Position numbers and translations under genes: made by a program
The notes under the pieces: model-generated
Told to the model about the DNA's origin: nothing
The model's input: only the letters and a program-made list of their open reading frames with translations
Databases searched by the model: none
Part shown: positions 33,129 to 41,919 of the stretch, piece after piece
How positions within the stretch are numbered: position 1 is the stretch's first letter
How the letters are laid out: the number at the start of each line of letters is the position of its first letter
NCBI RefSeq assembly: GCF_039522525.1
Contig: NZ_BAAADO010000005.1
Coordinates: forward strand, 218,482-282,481
Source: Salinibacillus aidingensis
GTDB lineage: Bacteria; Bacillota; Bacilli; Bacillales; Alkalibacillaceae
Direction of reading: 5' to 3'
DNA: 64,000 nucleotides

Positions 33129-34196
33129 TCACAATTCATTACTTTCCGTTTTAATACTCTCCTGCTTATGATACTGCTGGTAGCTTCCCAGGAGTTTTTT
33201 TAAATGTTCCAGCTGATTTTCATAATCCATCAATTTTCCGGCAAGAGGGAGAAACTGCCATGCATCGCTTTTATTTTGTGTAAACGCAATGATATCTTCC
33301 AGAAGGGCTGTGATATCCTCTCCCTCATCAGGATGGACAACCTGTTCATCATCTTCCCTTATTTTCCCCATGCACATCATAATAAGTTTTTCGTGGATAT
33401 GAACGACTTCATCAATTTGCTTTACAATCCGTGTCTTGAGGTCATGGGATAAATGACCAAGTGTCTGATCATAGCGCTGCAGCGTACGTAAAACTTCCAG
33501 GGATTTTTTAGCTGTATGAATCAACTGTCGAAATAAGACTTGTTTTCTTGCCTTTGTGTACCGGCGTTTGCGGGAATACGTACGTTCCTCGGAAAATAAT
33601 AAGTACGTATGATCAAGCTTTGTGATATCTTCAATTAGTTTTTCAATTTCTTCTTTTAAAGCGGGCTGATCGGATAAGTGTCTGGATGAAAGGCGAATCC
33701 ACTGTAAAATTTCATTGGAGGTCTGCTCGATTTGTTTAAATAATCTTGTTTCATATTTTGGCGGCAGAAAGACAAGGTTAACAAGCAGAGCCGAAAAAAT
33801 TCCGATAAAAACGGATGACACTCTGGTAACAGCAAATTCTACAAAGGGCATATCGGTGGTTTCCATAATCGCAATAACTGTTACAACTGCAAGCATGACG
33901 ATTTCCTGTTTCATACCGAAGCCAATACAGATGGCCATAACTAAAATAATCGTAAAGCCAATAATGACCGGATCATTTCCCAGCATTGACACCATAACAA
34001 TGGCAATAACGGCTCCGAGCAAATTCGCCTCGATTTGCTGCAAAACCTTCTGATAGGACCGGTATATGGAGGGCTGTATGGAAAAAACAGCAGCAATACC
34101 GGCAAAAACAGCAGCTGTAAAGTCAAAAAGTAAAGCCGCATACATTGCGATGGACACGGCCAATCCGGTTTTCAACACTCTGGCACCAAATTTCAT
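33129..34196 (-). CDS. ygaE: Aromatic acid exporter family (FUSC-like) membrane protein YgaE
   Basis: 355 residues. Residues 1-150 contain about five helices, starting with GARVLKTGLAVSIAMYAALLF, and the ArAE pattern FTAAVFAGIAAVFSIQPSIYRSYQKVLQQIEANLLGA (in two blocks), typical of the FUSC/ArAE_1 half-domain. Residues 150-355 are a soluble, charged, helical domain. Such proteins are proposed exporters of aromatic acids; the substrate here is unknown. Order ygaD-ygaE-gsaB is as in B. subtilis, although ygaE is here separated from gsaB by 7.7 kb of added genes. Confidence 0.85.
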   Translation of the reverse strand: MKFGARVLKTGLAVSIAMYAALLFDFTAAVFAGIAAVFSIQPSIYRSYQKVLQQIEANLLGAVIAIVMVSMLGNDPVIIGFTIILVMAICIGFGMKQEIVMLAVVTVIAIMETTDMPFVEFAVTRVSSVFIGIFSALLVNLVFLPPKYETRLFKQIEQTSNEILQWIRLSSRHLSDQPALKEEIEKLIEDITKLDHTYLLFSEERTYSRKRRYTKARKQVLFRQLIHTAKKSLEVLRTLQRYDQTLGHLSHDLKTRIVKQIDEVVHIHEKLIMMCMGKIREDDEQVVHPDEGEDITALLEDIIAFTQNKSDAWQFLPLAGKLMDYENQLEHLKKLLGSYQQYHKQESIKTESNEL

Positions 34197-34362
34197 TGTT
34201 CCATTCCTTCCTGAAATAAACCTTTATCACTGATGTATTATAACGCATTTAAGGGAAAACAGAAGAATATCATTGAAAACTTTATGAACGATTTTTCGAC
34301 AAAATACGAACAATTTATTTATGTGTAGTCATAAAGTGCGAATATAGTCGGAATTTGTCTGT

Positions 34363-34401
34363 TTTACAGAGATTTTACTGAATATTTACACCTAATTAAC
34401 G
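34363..34401 (+). promoter_or_regulatory. Four tandem PhoP-box-like repeats
   Basis: TTTACA (34363), TTTACT (34374), TTTACA (34385) and TTAACG (34396), exactly 11 nt apart with 5-nt spacers. This is the arrangement of Bacillus PhoP boxes, TT(A/T/C)A(A/C)A every 11 nt. It lies upstream of a phosphate-scavenging nuclease/nucleotidase gene. Confidence 0.75.
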
Positions 34402-34410
34402 AATGATGTA

Positions 34411-34439
34411 TTGACCAGGAAGGATACGTTGTCTACTAT
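34411..34439 (+). promoter_or_regulatory. Promoter of the nuclease gene
   Basis: TTGACC, 17-nt spacer, TACTAT, ending about 40 nt before the ATG at 34480 and just after the PhoP-like repeats. Confidence 0.65.
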
Positions 34440-34479
34440 AAAAGAGAAGGGTTTTTAATTGAAAAATAGGAGGGGAATC

Positions 34480-37400
34480 ATGAAGAAATTTGTGTCGAAC
34501 AAACTTTTAAATGTGCTCATTGTATGGACCATTGTGTTCGCCAACTTTTTCACATTGTTCGGAAATCCAGTGAGTGCGGAAAGTGAACAAGGTGACGACT
34601 TATTTATTTCAGAGTATGTTGAAGGGTCGTCCTACAACAAAGCCGTTGAAATTTATAATGGGACAGGACAGGCAGTAGATCTCTCTCAGTATACACTGGA
34701 GCTTTACAGCAATGGCAATGAGACACCGAATCAAACCTTGAATTTATCAGGAAGCCTGTCTGCTGGAGATGTTTATGTCGTTGCTCACTCCAGTGCATCA
34801 GCCGAGATTTTAAACGTAGCAGATGTAACAGCAGGTGTGATTAATTTTAATGGCAACGATGCGTTTACCCTGACGAAAAATGATACTCCAATTGACATCT
34901 TAGGTACCGTTGGACAGGATGGTGATTATGCCAAAGATGTCACCCTTGTACGAAAAGCCTCCATTACATCAGGAAACACCACATACACAGAAACAGAATG
35001 GAATTCCCACGGAAAAGACACATTTGAATATTTAGGCAGCCACTCTATGGACGGGGAACCATCAGATCCTGGAGACCCTGGTGATCCTGTTGATCCAGGT
35101 GAGTCTGTAAGTATTGAAGAAGCGCGAAGCTTAGCAGTTGGCACTGAAGTAACTGTAGAAGGCGTCGTTACAGCCGATAATGCAGCCATTGGCGGTGGGC
35201 AACTATCGACATACATACAGGATGAAACCGCTGGAATCAATGTCTTTAATTTTGATGCTACCGGTTACCCCGTATTGGAAAAAGGGGACCGTGTGCAGCT
35301 GACAGGGACGATCGATGAATATCAGGGACTGCTTGAAGTTGTGCCAAACAACAGTGATTCTGTAGAAGTATTAAGCGAAAATCAACCATTGCCTGCACCA
35401 CAGGAAATTACACTGGCAGATATGCAGGATAGTTCAATCGCCGAACCTTTGGAAGGATCCCGTGTTCAGGTGAATGGCTATATTTCCTCCATTCCTGAAA
35501 GCCCTGCAGGCGGGGGATACAATATTTCCTTAATTGATGAAGAATTTAATGGAACCACTTTAAGAGTCATGGAAGGGGCCCTTGATGTATCCCAGCTTGA
35601 AGAAGGAACATGGTATGACATTACGGCGATTTTGAGTCAGTATAATTCCTACCAGCTCATTCCGACAGAGGCCGCAGATATTAAAGTAGCTGATGAGCAG
35701 CCGGAGCCGCCATCTGCCGCCGGGGAATATACCTCAACCGTGGAATATGTGACAGATGGAGATACCATTCGTCTTGAAACCCCTGTATTAGGTTCGGACC
35801 GGGTGCGCTTTGTCAACATCGATACGCCGGAAACCGATATGGGATCAGCAAACGGTGCGCATGGTGAAAATCAGGATGAGCATGGCGAGGCCGCTAAAAC
35901 CTACCTGCAATCACTACTGCAACCAGGAGATGAAGTGACCTTAAAAATTGGGGATGAGCCTACCGATAATTATGGCCGTCTTTTGGCTCAGGTGATCAAT
36001 AAGGATGGTATCAATACCAATCTTGAGATGGTTCGGGAAGGCTATGCTGCCACATACTTTCTATGGCCATTTGGAGAAAATGCTCAATATGACACGTATC
36101 AGTCAGCCGTGAAAGCAGCAAAGGATGCAGGAAAAGGTATCTGGAATCCGGATAACCCATTAATTGAGCTTCCTTTTGAATACCGGGCGATTTTAGAAGG
36201 TGGCGACTTTGATAAATTTGTTGGAAATTCAGATACCAGAGAATATGTGGAACCTACTGAATTTGAGCAGGTTCCGGTGCATAAGCGGATCTTTTTCTGG
36301 AGCGAAAGTGATGCGATTGAAGCCGGTTATACTGCGGCAGATGATAGTGGAGGAGAGCCGGTAAATCCAGGAGAGACCGTTTCTGTACAGTTCTTAGGCT
36401 TAAATGATTTGCACGGAAAAATTGATCAGGAATATGAACTGGACATAGATGGTGATGGCCAAATGGATGGAATGTTTGGCCGGATGGATTATGTTGCCAG
36501 CTATTTAGAAGAGCGAGAGCAGGAAAATCCGAATACGTTAAAAGTACATGCCGGTGATATGATCGGAGCAAGCTCCCCTGTGTCTGCGCTTTATCAGGAT
36601 GAGCCAACCGTGGAAATTATGGAGGAAATGGGCTTTGATGTTGGTACGGTCGGCAACCACGAATTTGACGAAGGTACAGAAGAGCTCATGCGAATGGTGA
36701 ATGGTGGAGATCATCCTGAAGGAACAGAAAACTATGATGGTATGAACTTTGATGTCCTTTGTGCCAACTGTGTCGATAAAAATACCGGTGAAACCATCCT
36801 TCCGCCATATGCCGTGAAAGAAGTAGCCGGACAGCAAATTGGCTTTATCGGTGTAACCACTCAGGAAACACCGGAAATGGTGATGCCGGATGGGATTCAG
36901 AATATGGACTTTACGGACGAGCAGGAGGCGATTGATCAGGCAGTTGATGAGTTAACCTCTCAGGGGATTGAATCGATTGTCGTACTATCCCACGTTCCCG
37001 GCAGCCAGTCTGGTGAAGCATCAGCAACCGGTGCAGTCGCAGATTTAGCGAGATCCATTGATGATGAAGTCGATATGATTTTTGCTGCTCATAATCATCA
37101 GGTCGTAAATGGAGTGGTTGATGACAAACTTATCGTACAGGCGTATGAGTATGGAAAAGCATTTGCGGATATTGACCTTGAAATTGACACGGAAACCGGC
37201 GATATTGTCGACAAGCAGGCGGAAATTGTATATACCGATCAAAGCAAGCTGGAGCCTGATACGGAAGTTGCCTCGATTTTAGATAAGTATTCTACTCTTA
37301 TTGAAGAAAAAATGAATGAGGTCCTTGGTTATAATGCCTATGATCTAACGGGTGATTACTCCAACGATGGAGATCATGGTTTAGGAAATTTTCTTGCTGA

Positions 37401-38685
37401 CGGCATGAAATGGGCCATGGACAGTGACTTTGCAATGATGAACGGTGGCGGAATCCGTGATGATTTATTAGCCGGCGAAGTGACCTGGGGAGATCTGTTT
37501 AACATTCAGCCGTTTGGAAATGTCTTAATGAAATTTGACATTAAGGGTGAGGATCTCTATCCGATTCTGAATGCACAGCTGTCTTCCCAGTACGGTCCGG
37601 ATTACAGTATCAGCGGATTCCACTATACATGGGACCCTGAAACCACTGAGGTCGTGGACATTACACTGCCAGATGGAACACCAATTGATGAAAACAAAAC
37701 CTATACATTAACAGTAAATAATTATATGGGCACCTCCCAGGGAGAGAAATACCGTCCTATTGGCGAGCTCGGACAAAATCCGGTCATGGGCCCTGAAGAT
37801 ATTGAAGCTACGGTAGACTTCATGAATCACTTAAATACAACAGAGGAAGATCCTCTGAATTATCATCCTGATGGGGAAGGCAGAATTACAGAAGGAAGCG
37901 CCATTGATTATCAGGATGTTACAATGGCTGAAGCCCGTGATGCAGCTGTTGGCAGTGGGGTCATTCTGGAAGGAATCGTGACCTATGTGGACGGAAATAA
38001 CTTTTACGTTCAGGATGAAACCGGTGGAATGGTCGTTCGTTCAGCTAATTTAGAAGCAGAAGCGGGCGATAAAATTCAGGCTAAAGGGGTAACCAGTGAG
38101 TATTACGGACTTCTTCAGGTTGTGACAGAGGATGCGGAAGTAACAGAAACCAATGCTGGTGAACCTGAAGCTGTAACCGTTCAGGCAGCTGATGTTGGTG
38201 AAGCTGTTGAAGGACAGCTGGTAGAACTCGAATACGTGACAACCCAATCGGTAAATGAATTCAATGAATATCAGGCTGAAGATGTTTCAGGCGAAGTTGT
38301 ACTGGCAGATGAAGAGAATCTATTAGCAGAAGGCCAGAACTATAAGAGTTTAATAGGAGTTGTCACTTACAGTTTCGGGGGGTACAAAGTTATTCCGCGT
38401 AAACCGGAAGATGTTACGAAACTTTTCTTCGTTCATGAAGATGGAGCTGTAGAAGATGCTGCTGAAACTCTGGTTGAATCCAGTAATCTACTGGGGCTGG
38501 ACAGAGTTAAAGAATTACTAAAGGAACAGCTGACAGAAGTCGTAGAAACAAAAGGAAATACAAAACAGCACATTAAATCAGTGGTCCATCATGTTTCCAA
38601 GTCTCTAAGCAAAATTGAACAGGGCAAAGGAAATCGTGCTGTTGAGCTGAAGAAGATTGAGCGTGAGTTGAATAAATGGTTTTAA
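34480..38685 (+). CDS. Secreted multidomain nuclease/5'-nucleotidase (YhcR-like)
   Basis: 1401 residues from the ATG at 34480 behind TAGGAGGGGAATC. Domains in order: signal peptide cleaved near PVSA (about 32); lamin-tail-like domain (about 35-180); OB-fold domain (about 205-405); staphylococcal-nuclease domain (about 416-617) with DGDTIRL, RFVNIDTPE and NYGRLLAQV; 5'-nucleotidase metallophosphatase (about 635-900) with NDLHGK, HAGDMIGAS, GNHEFDEG, LSHVPG and AAHNHQ; 5_nucleotid_C (about 950-1130); second OB fold (about 1144-1313); charged helical tail. It would degrade extracellular nucleic acid to nucleosides and phosphate. B. subtilis YhcR has a similar order but ends in a sortase signal; here no LPxTx, hydrophobic or basic tail is seen, so it is probably released or held by its tail. 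Confidence 0.92.
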   Translation: MKKFVSNKLLNVLIVWTIVFANFFTLFGNPVSAESEQGDDLFISEYVEGSSYNKAVEIYNGTGQAVDLSQYTLELYSNGNETPNQTLNLSGSLSAGDVYVVAHSSASAEILNVADVTAGVINFNGNDAFTLTKNDTPIDILGTVGQDGDYAKDVTLVRKASITSGNTTYTETEWNSHGKDTFEYLGSHSMDGEPSDPGDPGDPVDPGESVSIEEARSLAVGTEVTVEGVVTADNAAIGGGQLSTYIQDETAGINVFNFDATGYPVLEKGDRVQLTGTIDEYQGLLEVVPNNSDSVEVLSENQPLPAPQEITLADMQDSSIAEPLEGSRVQVNGYISSIPESPAGGGYNISLIDEEFNGTTLRVMEGALDVSQLEEGTWYDITAILSQYNSYQLIPTEAADIKVADEQPEPPSAAGEYTSTVEYVTDGDTIRLETPVLGSDRVRFVNIDTPETDMGSANGAHGENQDEHGEAAKTYLQSLLQPGDEVTLKIGDEPTDNYGRLLAQVINKDGINTNLEMVREGYAATYFLWPFGENAQYDTYQSAVKAAKDAGKGIWNPDNPLIELPFEYRAILEGGDFDKFVGNSDTREYVEPTEFEQVPVHKRIFFWSESDAIEAGYTAADDSGGEPVNPGETVSVQFLGLNDLHGKIDQEYELDIDGDGQMDGMFGRMDYVASYLEEREQENPNTLKVHAGDMIGASSPVSALYQDEPTVEIMEEMGFDVGTVGNHEFDEGTEELMRMVNGGDHPEGTENYDGMNFDVLCANCVDKNTGETILPPYAVKEVAGQQIGFIGVTTQETPEMVMPDGIQNMDFTDEQEAIDQAVDELTSQGIESIVVLSHVPGSQSGEASATGAVADLARSIDDEVDMIFAAHNHQVVNGVVDDKLIVQAYEYGKAFADIDLEIDTETGDIVDKQAEIVYTDQSKLEPDTEVASILDKYSTLIEEKMNEVLGYNAYDLTGDYSNDGDHGLGNFLADGMKWAMDSDFAMMNGGGIRDDLLAGEVTWGDLFNIQPFGNVLMKFDIKGEDLYPILNAQLSSQYGPDYSISGFHYTWDPETTEVVDITLPDGTPIDENKTYTLTVNNYMGTSQGEKYRPIGELGQNPVMGPEDIEATVDFMNHLNTTEEDPLNYHPDGEGRITEGSAIDYQDVTMAEARDAAVGSGVILEGIVTYVDGNNFYVQDETGGMVVRSANLEAEAGDKIQAKGVTSEYYGLLQVVTEDAEVTETNAGEPEAVTVQAADVGEAVEGQLVELEYVTTQSVNEFNEYQAEDVSGEVVLADEENLLAEGQNYKSLIGVVTYSFGGYKVIPRKPEDVTKLFFVHEDGAVEDAAETLVESSNLLGLDRVKELLKEQLTEVVETKGNTKQHIKSVVHHVSKSLSKIEQGKGNRAVELKKIERELNKWF

Positions 38686-38689
38686 AATG

Positions 38690-38725
38690 AACTCCATGCG
38701 GGTGGGGAGCCCGTATGGAGTTTTT
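38690..38725 (+). terminator. Terminator of the nuclease gene
   Basis: 13-bp stem AACTCCATGCGGG/CCCGTATGGAGTT (one G-T) with a 7-nt loop and a T-run. Confidence 0.9.
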
Positions 38726-38839
38726 ACTGGATTGTAAATCAGATCCAGGAATCATTTGGTGTTTTGTCGCAAGATTTATCTGGAATTAATTAAAGATTAA
38801 GCTCTGCCCCATATTTCAGTGAAACGGCCAAAGCAATCA

Positions 38840-39001
38840 TTTATCACGCATTAACTGGCCGTAATACCCCCCACTTCAAGTTCTGAGGTTACCCCAGCAA
38901 GACAAAGTGGGGGATAAACGGCCAGTAAAATCCTGATAAGTTCAACTAACCATCAGTGGGGGATGGAGAACCCCCCCACTGATGGTTAGTTGAACTTTAT
39001 A
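38840..39001 (+). repeat. Family 2 repeat, long two-hairpin form (copy 2c)
   Basis: Hairpin 1 pairs ACTGGCCG...CCCCACTT with AAGTGGGG...CGGCCAGT. Hairpin 2 pairs AAGTTCAACTAACCATCAGT... with its exact complement around GGATGGAGAA. The ends are TTTATCACG and AACTTTATA. Nearly the same sequence occurs at 43350-43484 and 60994-61153. Confidence 0.9.
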
Positions 39002-39010
39002 AAAAATTTA

Positions 39011-39040
39011 TTGACAATTTAATTACCAATCTGTTATAGT
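39011..39040 (+). promoter_or_regulatory. Promoter of the yceI-family gene
   Basis: TTGACA, 18-nt spacer, TATAGT. It starts ten bases after repeat copy 2c. Confidence 0.75.
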
Positions 39041-39041
39041 T

Positions 39042-39110
39042 ATCTCAAGTTAAAATTAAACGAATTCGAGATATTATATTTTAATATTTTTTGCATAAGT
39101 ATCTCGAATT
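39042..39110. promoter_or_regulatory. Candidate MarR/MhqR-type operators
   Basis: ATCTCAAGTT (39042), AATTCGAGAT (39063) and ATCTCGAATT (39101) are half-sites of the palindrome ATCTCGAATTCGAGAT, the form of operator used by MhqR-like MarR repressors in Bacillus. They lie directly downstream of the -10, well placed for repression. Confidence 0.6.
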
Positions 39111-39139
39111 AATAATAATGAAAATGGGAGGAATTTAAA

Positions 39140-39667
39140 ATGGCAAAGTACGCAGTTGATCAGGCACATTCTGAAATTGGCTTTGAAGTCAAACACATGA
39201 TGGTTTCAAAAGTAAAGGGAGTTTTTGAATCTTACACGGCAGAGGTGGAAGCTGACGATTTATCAGATCTAACAACCGCTGATATTTCATTCAAATTTGA
39301 TGTGGCAAGCATTAACACCCGTAATGAGGACCGTGATAACCACTTGAAATCTCAAGACTTCTTTGATGTGGAAAAACACCCAACGATTGAATTTACGTCA
39401 ACAAACATCACGAAAGACGGCGATGATTACAAAGTGGCTGGAGACTTAACCATTACTGGTGTTACAAAGCCTGTAACCTTTGATGTTGAATTTGGTGGAC
39501 AGGGAACAGATCCATGGGGCGGAACAGTTTACGGTTTTGAAGCAGAAGGAAAAATTGACCGTGAAGATTTTGACCTGACATGGAATGCACCACTGGAAAC
39601 CGGCGGCGTTCTCGTTGGTAAAGAGATTAAAATCAAACTGGAATTAGAGTTAAACCCGGCAGAATAA
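39140..39667 (+). CDS. YceI-family lipocalin-like protein
   Basis: 175 residues, one YceI domain: YAVDQAHSEIGFEVKHMMVSKVKGVF at the start, then SINTRNEDRDNHLKSQDFFDVEKHPTIEF-type core (in two blocks) and LTITGVTKPVTFDVEF. The family forms a lipocalin-like beta barrel that binds isoprenoid or other long lipophilic molecules. No signal peptide is present, so it is cytoplasmic here. Start behind GGGAGGAATTT. Its upstream region has a strong promoter and operator-like palindromes, suggesting induction by electrophile or quinone stress; this is inference. Confidence 0.92.
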   Translation: MAKYAVDQAHSEIGFEVKHMMVSKVKGVFESYTAEVEADDLSDLTTADISFKFDVASINTRNEDRDNHLKSQDFFDVEKHPTIEFTSTNITKDGDDYKVAGDLTITGVTKPVTFDVEFGGQGTDPWGGTVYGFEAEGKIDREDFDLTWNAPLETGGVLVGKEIKIKLELELNPAE

Positions 39668-39733
39668 TAAAGGTTCAAATATAAATTCTAAGCAGTTCAG
39701 TTTTGGAGTACAAATATTGAGGCAGTAATAAAA

Positions 39734-39772
39734 ATGAGCATCTAATGACAATATAATTGATGCTCATTTTTT
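39734..39772 (+). terminator. Terminator of the yceI-family gene
   Basis: ATGAGCATC/GATGCTCAT stem with a 16-nt loop and TTTTTTA. Confidence 0.85.
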
Positions 39773-39931
39773 ACGTTATACGAACAGTTAACATGAAAAT
39801 ACATATCGAAATGATGCCTGAAATGCAGGTGTATTTACAGGAATGAATTTTAATGCAGGGTACGAATTCGCGTGTGCTATTTTAAGCAGATACTTTCACT
39901 TACTAATCATTTCTCTAATAGGAGAACGAAG

Positions 39932-40468
39932 CTAATATCCGTATGTTTCTCCTTCTTTTAAATTTAAGGTGCGATTGTTAATTTCTATAGTGCTATCATT
40001 CTTCCATTCCACTTCAACATGCTCTTCTGTATCACGATAATAAATTCGTTTTTTAAACCAAAGTGGTCCATTTAATTCTCCTCTTATTCCAAATGAACCA
40101 GCCGCCCCCGCATCATAACGATAAAAATCAATGGAGTAATTGCCATCAGGAGATTGTACTGTTTTAATGTGTTCATTCGCTCCAAATGAAGAAGCGAATA
40201 ACGATAACATAATCGCCAGAAAAAGAATGATAGACAATAAAATTGAGTTAATTACAGTTAACCAGCTTCTGGTTTTCGTTCGCCAATTTCTTTTATCTTT
40301 AAAACCAGTAATTCCTAAAATCAAAGCTAACAAACTAAACATAAACAAAATATAATTTGGAGGGGCAATCAACCAAGTATGACTAAGATTAGAATATAAT
40401 GAGTAGACAGCCAATCCTAAACAAACAAGGATTAAATAAAAAGAGCCTAAGCTGTATCCCTTTTTCAC
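39932..40468 (-). CDS. DUF5412-family membrane protein
   Basis: 178 residues from GTG at 40468, chosen because AGGGGGAG lies six bases upstream; a longer frame to 40738 has no ribosome site and overlaps a terminator. Three hydrophobic segments (about 8-30, 38-57, 73-97) precede an extracytoplasmic C-terminal domain with VQSPDGNYSIDFYRYDAGA, FGIRGEL and KKRIYYRDTEEHVEVEW, which is the DUF5412 pattern. The function of the family is unknown. Isolated gene. Confidence 0.75.
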   Translation of the reverse strand: MKKGYSLGSFYLILVCLGLAVYSLYSNLSHTWLIAPPNYILFMFSLLALILGITGFKDKRNWRTKTRSWLTVINSILLSIILFLAIMLSLFASSFGANEHIKTVQSPDGNYSIDFYRYDAGAAGSFGIRGELNGPLWFKKRIYYRDTEEHVEVEWKNDSTIEINNRTLNLKEGETYGY

Positions 40469-40667
40469 AAAGTTCTCCCCCTGTCTTTCTTCTTGCATTC
40501 TCCTGTCAGTTAGTTGTATGAGCATGTCTGTCCTCAAGTATATTATAAAATTAACATAAAATATAATATCCTTTTCAATAACAATTTTAACCGAAAAGTA
40601 TCTTTGAGTAATTGGGTATATCATTTCTAATGTTTTACTGAATGACAGACAAATCATTTCTGAGGTC

Positions 40668-40915
40668 AAAAAAAGAGCTTTCGCAATGTCTGCGAAAGCC
40701 AAATAGTGAAAACTAGAAAGGAAGGGAGTCCTGAGCAAATCAACTGCTCAAGTCTAAAAAGGGTAAGAAATGAACGAAAGAATTTGTCCGGCTTCAGCTC
40801 CCAGTTCAAACCCACATAAGTATAAGCTATTACGCTTAACTGGTTACTTCCACCTTTACTGAAGACAAATTTTCTGAATTGTTTATAATGTTAACATAAA
40901 CATTATGCGAAGGCA
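40668..40915 (-). ncRNA. Candidate non-coding transcript ending in a strong terminator
   Basis: On the minus strand GCTTTCGCA/TGCGAAAGC (40677-40699) followed by seven Ts is a clear terminator with no gene upstream of it. A possible promoter (TTGAAT, 17 nt, TAATGT) begins near 40935. The intervening 200 nt hold local hairpins (GAGCA/TGCTC; AAGCG-TAAT-AGCTT) and no good reading frame. On the plus strand the same region has only a 30-codon frame from ATG at 40770. No known RNA family recognised. Confidence 0.35.
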
Positions 40916-41160
40916 AATAAATATTCAAGTAAATGTATGAAAATTCGCAAAAACTCTTTCCTTACCCTCTAACAATGCTATTTTCCAGGGGTTTCATAAA
41001 TTCATCTCAACCATTTTAGAAAAGGGAATGCATAAAAGATACGCCATTTTAAAAGAAATTATTAAAATCTAACAGTTATTTCAGAGGGAACCCGATTCTA
41101 TTAAAAACTGGTTCATGCGTAACTTTGGATAAGAGCTATGGTTAAAAAAGTAAGTGACAG

Positions 41161-41789
41161 TATAAGGAATTTTATCAAGGAGTATTTGATGAAGTTTTCC
41201 TCATTTTTCACCCTTTTTTAAACCCAAAACAATTGATATAGATTTATTTAAACCAAGTTCATATCCAAGTAATAATGAAATTATAGAGGATTGTGAAATA
41301 ATTTCCTGGGAGAAATTCTTGAAATTGTCGGGAATAAGAAGTTTTAAGCAGTTAGATATAGGATTACAAACTGGGATTTTGCGATTAAAAGAAGAATATC
41401 AGGATAAAAAAACAGTACAATTAATTGAAAATACTTGTATCAAGGAAGGAATTATAGAGCCTGTTGAAGGCCTATTTCCTCCTCTGGTTATGAACAAATT
41501 ACTTAAAAGTATAAAAAGACTAGGATATAACTGGATGTGGATAGGTGATGAATTTGGGACAGAAAGAAAATTAGAATATATTGACGATTTTGTTAGCCAT
41601 AGCGATATGTTAAACAAAGGAAAAAATTTATTTACACATAATCATAATATCTTGATTACTACCCATTGGGATCGTCATTTATCACTATTATGTTCGGATA
41701 AAAAAACTGTAGAGTATTTAGTAGAGTCATGTAGCTTAGAAGGTTTTTATTGTAACAAAAGTACACAAATAAATTGGAGTATGCAATAA
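41161..41789 (+). pseudogene. DUF2711-family gene disrupted by frameshift
   Basis: The intact part from 41193 reads PSSYPSNNEIIEDCEIISWE, then the block RSFKQLDIGLQTGILRLKEEY, then YNWMWIGDEFGTERKLEYIDD, ILITTHWDRHLSLLCSDK and CSLEGFYCNKS, matching the DUF2711 family. The N-terminal part continues in a different frame (YKEFYQGVFDEVFLIFHPFLNPK at 41161-41229), so one base was gained or lost around 41211-41230 in a poly-T/poly-A stretch. No start codon with ribosome site is in either frame; a third frame from ATG at 41138 suggests a second shift. Sequencing error is possible. The stop is followed directly by repeat copy 2d. Confidence 0.7.
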
Positions 41790-41790
41790 A

Positions 41791-41840
41791 GGGAAACTTC
41801 CATCAGTGGGGGTATTACGGCCAGTTCATGCGTTATAAAT
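41791..41840 (-). repeat. Family 2 repeat, short form, inverted (copy 2d)
   Basis: GGGAAACTTCCATCAGTGGG ... TATTACGGCCAGTTCATGCGT ... TATAAAT is the reverse complement of short copy 2a with few changes. Confidence 0.8.
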
Positions 41841-41877
41841 TTGCTAGGGTCTCATTGAGTTTTTCAAATAAAAATTG

Positions 41878-41910
41878 AAAAGGCCGGGACAGTCCCCAGC
41901 CTTTAAAAGG
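41878..41910 (-). terminator. Family 1 repeat (copy e) serving as gsaB terminator
   Basis: AAAGGCCGGGACAGTCCCC and AGCCTTT form a hairpin, with TTTTCAATTTTT following on the minus strand, nine bases after the gsaB stop. The GGGACAGTCCCC core is that of family 1. Confidence 0.75.
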
Positions 41911-41919
41911 TATATATTC

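Noticed and set aside
38840..39001. Family 2 long element as a simple terminator of the nuclease gene
   Set aside because: A proper terminator already lies at 38690-38725, and the same element occurs upstream of genes elsewhere.
40739..40865. 30-codon plus-strand peptide from ATG at 40770 as a signalling peptide
   Set aside because: AAAAGGG site is fair, but no export or processing gene is adjacent and the peptide has no recognisable pattern.
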